This document shows, in pieces, positions 7,231 through 10,648 of a stretch of DNA of 10,648 nt. The stretch's first letter is position 1. Each line of letters opens with the position of its first letter. The stretch comes from Acidimicrobiales bacterium (GTDB taxonomy: Bacteria > Actinomycetota > Acidimicrobiia > Acidimicrobiales > Iamiaceae): positions 1-10,648 of the forward strand of contig JAGQSI010000037.1 in assembly GCA_020439605.1 (NCBI GenBank). Direction: 5' to 3'. Below the pieces are notes generated by a model. It made no database searches. It was not told where the DNA came from and worked only from the letters and a program-made list of their open reading frames with translations. Made by a program: the position numbers and the translations under genes.

Positions 7231-7458
7231 GTGATGGCCTTGCTGACCGCTCTGGAAGCCCATGGACAAGACCTCCGCGGCGACAAGACCGAGTTGGCCA
7301 ACGCTGAAGCCCACCTGGACCAGGACGCACATCACGAGGCTGTCCTCGCTGAGATCAACCGCGGCCCCGTCGAGTTGCTCGTCGAGGACACGGGATCGGT
7401 GAGCGGAGCGGCGCCGAGCTCAGCAAGGTCGGAGGGCTATCTCATGGGATCAACGTGA
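7231..7458 (+). CDS. Hypothetical protein or 5'-truncated gene fragment
   Basis: A 75-codon frame starts GTG-ATG and shows coding-like behaviour by eye. Third codon positions are mostly G or C, and the protein is a regular amphipathic helical sequence (for example TELANAEAHLDQDAHHEAVL, about 21-40) before a Gly/Ser-rich tail. No ribosome binding site is visible. The frame has no stop upstream through at least 7081, but coding character fades there, so this may be the 3' remnant of a larger gene. I do not recognise the family. Its last 17 bases overlap the 3' end of vapC on the opposite strand. It sits between the GT-C-like gene and the toxin-antitoxin pair, in a stretch (7091-7441) with no other gene. 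Confidence 0.35.
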   Translation: MMALLTALEAHGQDLRGDKTELANAEAHLDQDAHHEAVLAEINRGPVELLVEDTGSVSGAAPSSARSEGYLMGST

Positions 7459-7849
7459 GCGAGTCGCGATGGGCTGGACGCACGACTGCGAAGTCCCTGT
7501 GGTTAAGTGTGGCGATCGTTTCCAGACCGAACCGTTCAGCGAGAACCACTACCGACGCGTCGACCAGGCCAAGGCGGAGGTCGGCGTACTGAGTGATGAG
7601 GTCGCGGCATCGAGTCCAATCCGCCTCGGAGAGGTCGACCACCCGCAGTTCACCTGCAGCAACCGAGTTCACAAAGGCCGCCTCGGCCTCGGGACCGAGC
7701 CGGGACTCGATCATCCAGGCCGTCTCCACCACGACCGGTGTCGACACGATCAGATCGGTGTCGCTATCCAGAACGGCCACACAGCGTTCGTATTCTGGGG
7801 TCGATCGATCCGCGGCTGCAACCAGGATGTTGGTGTCAAGGAGCAGCAC
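7442..7849 (-). CDS. vapC: VapC-type PIN-domain toxin
   Basis: PIN-domain ribonucleases of the VapC group cleave RNA when freed from their antitoxin. The 135-residue length is typical. The four acidic positions expected to bind metal are all present: Asp5 in LLLDTNILV, Glu42 in VVVETAW, Asp97 in LGLVDASV and Asp119 in LNHRDF. It therefore looks catalytically intact. The start is GTG at 7847-7849, 6 bases after the antitoxin stop, so translation is probably coupled. The pair should form an autoregulated operon from the promoter upstream of the antitoxin. The RNA target cannot be predicted from sequence. The 3' end overlaps the small plus-strand frame by 17 bp. Confidence 0.92.
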   Translation of the reverse strand: MLLLDTNILVAAADRSTPEYERCVAVLDSDTDLIVSTPVVVETAWMIESRLGPEAEAAFVNSVAAGELRVVDLSEADWTRCRDLITQYADLRLGLVDASVVVLAERFGLETIATLNHRDFAVVRPAHRDSLTLIP

Positions 7850-7855
7850 GCCGGC

Positions 7856-8104
7856 TCAGGCACCTTCGGCGAGCTTCTGAGCCGCTAGCTCCTCACGCTC
7901 ACGGTGGATATCGAAGGGGCGAGTGTCTCCCGATGCCCCAACGCCAACGAAACTCGGCCGCTTCGGCCGCGGCGACGGTTCGGTGGGCAGTCCGGCCGCC
8001 AACTCGGCGATCACTTCATCGATCGTCAACCCGCGCCGATCCGCCTCGGCCTGAAGCCGACGAAGAGTCTCAGGCGGAAGATCGACTGTGGTGGACATGT
8101 GCAC
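7856..8104 (-). CDS. vapB: VapB-type ribbon-helix-helix antitoxin
   Basis: The 82-residue product opens with a ribbon-helix-helix pattern: a short beta strand STTVDLPPE (4-12), then helices LRRLQAEADRRG and TIDEVIAEL up to about residue 35. These proteins form dimers that bind their own operator. The C-terminal half is Pro/Arg-rich and ends in a helix (DIHREREELAAQKL) of the type that blocks the partner PIN active site. The frame begins with GTG at 8102-8104; the ATG at 8096-8098 (third codon) is equally possible. No Shine-Dalgarno site is present, which fits a leaderless message from the promoter just upstream. It ends 6 bp before vapC on the same strand. Function is assigned from fold pattern and operon position. 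Confidence 0.85.
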   Translation of the reverse strand: MHMSTTVDLPPETLRRLQAEADRRGLTIDEVIAELAAGLPTEPSPRPKRPSFVGVGASGDTRPFDIHREREELAAQKLAEGA

Positions 8105-8105
8105 C

Positions 8106-8135
8106 AGTGTAGGGGGCTTGCTTCACCCCTGTCAT
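8106..8135 (-). promoter_or_regulatory. Promoter of vapBC, probably leaderless
   Basis: On the minus strand ATGACA (plus positions 8130-8135) and TACACT (8106-8111) are separated by 18 bases, close to sigma-70 type -35 and -10 boxes (5/6 and 4/6). The -10 box ends one base before the GTG at 8104 and 7 bases before the ATG at 8098. Transcription would therefore start at or beside the ATG, consistent with the missing ribosome binding site. Leaderless messages are common in actinobacteria. Confidence 0.5.
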
Positions 8136-8180
8136 CGGCAATATCAGTCGACATACCCAGCAAAGAAGGCCACCCGGCGC

Positions 8181-8570
8181 CTACGCCAACTCGTATAGCG
8201 AGCCGTGCTTACTCGCCATCGTAGTCTCGATAACGTCGGCAAGCCCTGGGTCGTGGATTCGAAGCCCGAGCTCTACGTTCGACGTCTCGGCTGGGCCGGA
8301 GAAGTTGGCACTGGTGAGGAGCACGAGCGTGTGATCTACGACGACGAACTTGGCGTGGCTCACAACGCGCTGGTCTTCAAAGGTGCCGGATCGGTATGCG
8401 TTCGCTCTCGGGAGCTACGCCTTGACGTGGTTAGCGTCAGCCACTCCCGAGTCGATGTACACCGTCACAACGAACCGGGCCATCGGCTGAGCACCCCAGA
8501 TAGACCTTGATCCGCCACGAATCGCCACTTCGGTGTTGAAGGTGACCTCGCATGAGGACCTTCCTCTCAT
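8181..8570 (-). pseudogene. Decayed phospholipase-D-family nuclease (DrmC-like)
   Basis: Read on the minus strand from an ATG at 8568-8570, one frame runs to a TAG at 8181 and is broken once, by a TAG at 8415-8417. The downstream part carries an HKD motif, SHAKFVVVD, followed by LLTSANFSGPAETSNVELGL. This is the C-terminal active-site block of PLD-family proteins and resembles the DISARM-associated DrmC group. The upstream part (51 codons) contains ARFVVTVYID, which looks like a strand preceding that block in the same family. The readable length is about 129 residues against roughly 240 or more for intact members, and only one HKD motif remains. The gene therefore seems both truncated at its 5' end and interrupted. 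The PLD call is firm; the DrmC comparison is from memory. Residues after the stop could be translated from a GTG at 8361-8363, but that product would lack most of the fold. Confidence 0.7.
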
Positions 8571-8679
8571 GCCTAGGGACCCGTCGGGGTTTCCGACGAT
8601 TTGCCAAGAGAGGTACGCGTTTCGCCGCCGCTCAGGTCACGAACCCGATGACCTAGGGAAACTAGCAACATCTAGCCAG
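8571..8679. other. Intergenic stretch between PLD remnant and tRNA
   Basis: No gene is seen. It contains a perfect 6-bp hairpin CGTCGG-GGTTT-CCGACG (8582-8598) without a flanking T-run, and two copies of CCTAGGGA (8572-8579 and 8652-8659). No clear terminator for the tRNA is visible. Confidence 0.4.
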
Positions 8680-8753
8680 CGCGCCTGTAGGGACTCGAAC
8701 CCCAAACCTTCTGATCCGTAGTCAGATGCTCTATCCAATTGAGCTACAGGCGC
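8680..8753 (-). tRNA. tRNA-Arg(ACG)
   Basis: The minus strand folds into a complete 74-base cloverleaf. The acceptor stem GCGCCTG/CAGGCGC is 7 bp. The D arm has GCTC/GAGC, and the anticodon stem is TCTGA/TCAGA around the loop CTACGGA. The T arm has the loop TTCGAGT closed by 5 bp, including one T-G wobble. The anticodon ACG (plus positions 8717-8719) reads CGU and, once A34 is edited to inosine, CGC and CGA. The discriminator base at 8680 is G. CCA is not encoded and must be added after transcription. A minus-strand promoter should lie in 8754-8942; only a weak candidate is visible there. The gene borders the patch that holds vapBC and the PLD remnant. Confidence 0.95.
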
Positions 8754-8851
8754 TGGTTGCCTTACGGCCGCAGAACCTTAGCCGCATGGATCCCCCACGG
8801 GCCAACAGAAAGCTCGATCTGTATTGCTTTCGCCATGAGTGTGCTCTTGTT

Positions 8852-8879
8852 GAGTAGCAATTGCGACTGTCGAGTAGCA
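8852..8879. repeat. Direct repeat GAGTAGCA, two copies 20 bp apart
   Basis: GAGTAGCA occurs at 8852-8859 and 8872-8879, exactly 20 bp (about two helical turns) apart. The second copy forms a palindrome, GAGT-AGC-ACTC. It lies in the space between the divergent tRNA-Arg and DUF2786 genes and could be a regulator binding site. The rest of 8754-8942 shows no gene of its own. Confidence 0.35.
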
Positions 8880-8944
8880 CTCAGGCCCAAAATGTCACAG
8901 GGGCGTGAGACGGTGGTGACCAAGGGGGCAACACACACCACAAT

Positions 8945-8948
8945 GGAG
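8945..8948 (+). promoter_or_regulatory. Ribosome binding site deciding the DUF2786 start
   Basis: GGAG lies 6 bases before the ATG at 8955. This favours 8955 over the in-frame ATG at 8943, which has no such site, and over further upstream starts that would run into the tRNA gene. Confidence 0.5.
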
Positions 8949-8954
8949 TCACCA

Positions 8955-9719
8955 ATGCATTTCAATTCCCCACCCACAGACACCTTCGAGCGCCCGTCAG
9001 AAGCGCTGGCCGCTCGAATCACCGCTCTGCTCGACAAGGCAGAGTCCACCCAATACCCGGCTGAGGCCGAGGTGTTCTTGGCCAAGGCCCAGGAACTGAT
9101 GACCCGCTACGCCATCGATGAGGCAATGCTCGCTGGCGCTCGGGACGAACCTGATCGAATCATCTCCACAGACCTACTGATCATCAACCCATATGCCTCA
9201 GCCAAATCAATTCTCCTAGGAGCGGTAGCCAACTCCAACCGGTGCAGAGTGGTGAGTGCTGATGAACCCGGAGGACGCCAACGCTGCACGCTCGTTGGCC
9301 ATGAAACAGATCTCGCCCACGTGAAGACCCTGTACTTCTCGCTGTCACACCAAGCGGTGCGGTTCATGCTTGAGGCAACCCCACCCCCAGGCACTGGTGT
9401 GCGCCGCTTCCGTCATGCCTTCCTAGTGGCTTTCGCGACCAGGATTGGTGAGAGGCTGCGTGAAGCCAATCGTGCCGCAGAAGCCGAGGCCCAAGAGTCT
9501 CAGATGAGCTCGCCTACCGGACCCTCGGTCAGTCTCGTTCTGGCGAGCCGCAAGACCAAGGTGGACAAGGCCCTAGCCGAACAGTTCCCCAGGTTGCGCA
9601 CCAGACGTGTCAGCAGCTCAAGCAGCTCTGGCCATATTGCTGGGCGAAGCGCCGCCAACCGGTCCTCGCTCGGGGCTCGGGGTGTTGGTGGCGAAGGCCA
9701 CGCCCTTTCGTCAGGTTGA
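8955..9719 (+). CDS. DUF2786 domain protein
   Basis: The product has 254 residues from the ATG at 8955. Residues about 17-56 give the DUF2786 signature: ITALLDKAESTQYPAEAE, then FLAKAQELMTRYAID. This domain is found in actinobacterial and phage proteins and, to my knowledge, has no assigned biochemical role. The central part, about 70-175, has a GHETDLAHVKTLYFSL segment and a Phe/Arg-rich helix (RRFRHAFLVAFATRIGERL). The tail is Ser/Gly/Arg-rich with six consecutive serines. No signal peptide or membrane segment is present. The frame is open back to 8739, but that would overlap the tRNA and lacks coding character. The stop overlaps the 3' end of the convergent PPOX-family gene by 9 bp. Function unknown. 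Confidence 0.85.
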   Translation: MHFNSPPTDTFERPSEALAARITALLDKAESTQYPAEAEVFLAKAQELMTRYAIDEAMLAGARDEPDRIISTDLLIINPYASAKSILLGAVANSNRCRVVSADEPGGRQRCTLVGHETDLAHVKTLYFSLSHQAVRFMLEATPPPGTGVRRFRHAFLVAFATRIGERLREANRAAEAEAQESQMSSPTGPSVSLVLASRKTKVDKALAEQFPRLRTRRVSSSSSSGHIAGRSAANRSSLGARGVGGEGHALSSG

Positions 9720-10070
9720 AGATGACTCCTTCGGCGGTAGGCGTCTTCTTCCGCCTACACGGTGAAGTACCGCTGAAGTTGGGCGAATCTCAAGGAACTC
9801 CCCATCAGCGCTCATAGACCCAACTCCGTCAACCAGCAGAGAATGCTTGGGATCGTTCTCATCGGTCGGCCACAGCAGAGTCACATCTGGGTGTTCAGCA
9901 ATGTTCATCGCGGTGCGACGCCCGGGTGCCACTAGAAACAGCCCGTCCATTTCGGATACTTCCACCGCAACCACGTGCGGTCGAGTCTCTCGGACCGTCA
10001 CTAGGTAGGCAGCCGGGCCTCGCTCAGCGAGGATCTCTGGCAGGTTCTCTACATCGAGATGGATACTCAT
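9711..10070 (-). CDS. PPOX-class split-barrel flavin-binding protein
   Basis: The 119-residue product fits the small split-barrel fold of pyridoxamine-5'-phosphate-oxidase-like and F420/FMN-dependent proteins. A strand AAYLVTVRETRPHVVAVEV is at 20-38, followed by GLFLVAPGRRTAMNIAEHPDVTLLW at 43-67. In the family the latter spans the strand and phosphate-binding Arg region and the NxxxxPxV turn. It probably binds FMN or F420 and acts as a small oxidoreductase; the substrate is unknown. A GAGGAG ribosome site (plus 10081-10086) precedes the ATG by 10 bases, inside the 3' end of the acyl-CoA dehydrogenase gene. That gene's stop lies 6 bp upstream, so the two are almost certainly cotranscribed. 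The Arg/Pro/Ser tail is outside the barrel. Confidence 0.8.
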   Translation of the reverse strand: MSIHLDVENLPEILAERGPAAYLVTVRETRPHVVAVEVSEMDGLFLVAPGRRTAMNIAEHPDVTLLWPTDENDPKHSLLVDGVGSMSADGEFLEIRPTSAVLHRVGGRRRLPPKESSST

Positions 10071-10076
10071 TGGCCA

Positions 10077-10648
10077 TCAACTCCTCGGAACATCAATCCA
10101 GGCAACGTCCTTGTCGTTCCGAGGCTCACCTGCAAGGCCGAGCACCCGTTCTCCAATGATGTTTCGCTGGATCTCCGAGGTGCCACCTTCGATCGAGTTG
10201 GCACGGGCCCGTAAGAACATTTTACGACTAGAGCCCGGCGGTCCGGTGAGTCCGAGGTTGTCGGCGCGACGCATCTCATAGCTGTAGTCAACAACGCCGG
10301 CCATACCTAGGAGATCCACGCAGTACTCGTAGATGTCCATGTTGACCTTCGCGAACTCAAGCTTGGCGATCGAGCCCTCAGGGCCGGGGTTGCCGGCCTT
10401 GCGGTTCTGGCTGGCGCGGATATTGGTGAGACGTAGCACCTCCGAACGAACCCAGAGCTTTACCAGTTCGTCTCTCGCCACGGCGGTCTTGTCCGCCTCT
10501 GATGCTTCTTCGTTCCAGATCCGAAGCGCTTCGGCTATTGCTCCAGACCCACGTTTGGGCACTCCCCCACCTCCGCCACCGATGGTGGTGCGTTCGTTGG
10601 ACAAGGTGGTCATGGCCACGCGCCAACCTTCGCCCACCTCACCTATTC
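10077..10648 (-). CDS. Acyl-CoA dehydrogenase (FadE type), C-terminal part
   Basis: The frame is open to the right edge, giving the last 190 residues of an acyl-CoA dehydrogenase. The GTG at 10635-10637 is internal, because the frame continues upstream as IGEVGEGWRVAM, the usual join between the middle beta domain and the C-terminal helical domain. The end carries the hallmark EGGTSEIQRNIIGERVLGL and a tail ending DVPRS, typical of actinobacterial FadE proteins. The enzyme oxidises acyl-CoA thioesters at the alpha-beta bond with FAD, in beta-oxidation or steroid/amino-acid catabolism. A Gly-rich GGGGGG run occurs early in the visible part, in the loop after TTLSNERTTI. The chain-length class cannot be judged from this half. 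The downstream PPOX-family gene starts 6 bp after the stop. Confidence 0.93.
   Translation of the reverse strand, partial: IGEVGEGWRVAMTTLSNERTTIGGGGGGVPKRGSGAIAEALRIWNEEASEADKTAVARDELVKLWVRSEVLRLTNIRASQNRKAGNPGPEGSIAKLEFAKVNMDIYEYCVDLLGMAGVVDYSYEMRRADNLGLTGPPGSSRKMFLRARANSIEGGTSEIQRNIIGERVLGLAGEPRNDKDVAWIDVPRS

Noticed and set aside
8582..8598. 6-bp hairpin as a terminator for the tRNA
   Set aside because: No T-run follows it on either strand, and it lies about 80 bases past the tRNA end.
8739..8954. N-terminal extension of the DUF2786 protein
   Set aside because: It would start inside the tRNA gene and lacks coding character. A ribosome site supports the ATG at 8955.
1..10648. CRISPR array, insertion sequence or complete defence operon
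   Set aside because: No regularly spaced repeats, no transposase motifs with terminal inverted repeats, and no multi-gene defence set were found. The only defence-related elements are the single EVE-like gene, vapBC and a broken PLD gene.

Overview
The window reads as chromosomal DNA from a moderately high-GC actinobacterium. The FadE-type acyl-CoA dehydrogenase, the DUF2786 protein, the G/C-rich third codon positions and the weak or absent Shine-Dalgarno sequences suggest the Acidimicrobiia or a related lineage. That placement is inference. Genes are tightly packed and strand switches are frequent. Four tail-to-tail gene pairs are separated by 7 bp or overlap by up to 14 bp.

Layout, left to right. 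(a) 1-508 (-) is the N-terminal part of a membrane sensor histidine kinase that runs off the left edge. (b) 509-2306 (+) is a likely two-gene unit of uracil-DNA glycosylase (ung) and aldose 1-epimerase (galM-like). (c) 2314-2886 (-) is an unrecognised 190-residue protein. (d) 2942-3847 (+) is an alpha/beta hydrolase, and 3834-4385 (-) is a DUF1697 protein whose 3' end overlaps it. (e) 4480-5148 (+) is an EVE-like (PUA-fold) domain of the kind found at the N-terminus of some Mrr-type restriction enzymes, here joined by a basic linker to a C-terminal four-cysteine zinc knuckle. (f) 5156-7090 (-) is a large GT-C-like membrane protein with a soluble C-terminal domain.

(g) 7091-8753 looks like an accessory patch. 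It holds a coding-like fragment, a VapBC toxin-antitoxin pair (-) with a promoter that would give a leaderless message, and a decayed phospholipase-D-family nuclease with one in-frame stop. It ends at a tRNA-Arg(ACG) gene (-). (h) 8955-9719 (+) is a DUF2786 protein. (i) 9711-10648 (-) is the C-terminal half of an acyl-CoA dehydrogenase that enters from the right edge, followed 6 bp later by a split-barrel PPOX-family flavoprotein in the same operon.

Most of the window is housekeeping or metabolic: DNA base repair, sugar epimerisation, fatty acyl-CoA oxidation, envelope glycosylation. The parts most likely to hold something new are the EVE-like/zinc-knuckle protein, which could read modified bases, and the tRNA-bounded patch with the toxin-antitoxin pair and the broken PLD nuclease. 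No complete multi-gene defence system is visible.
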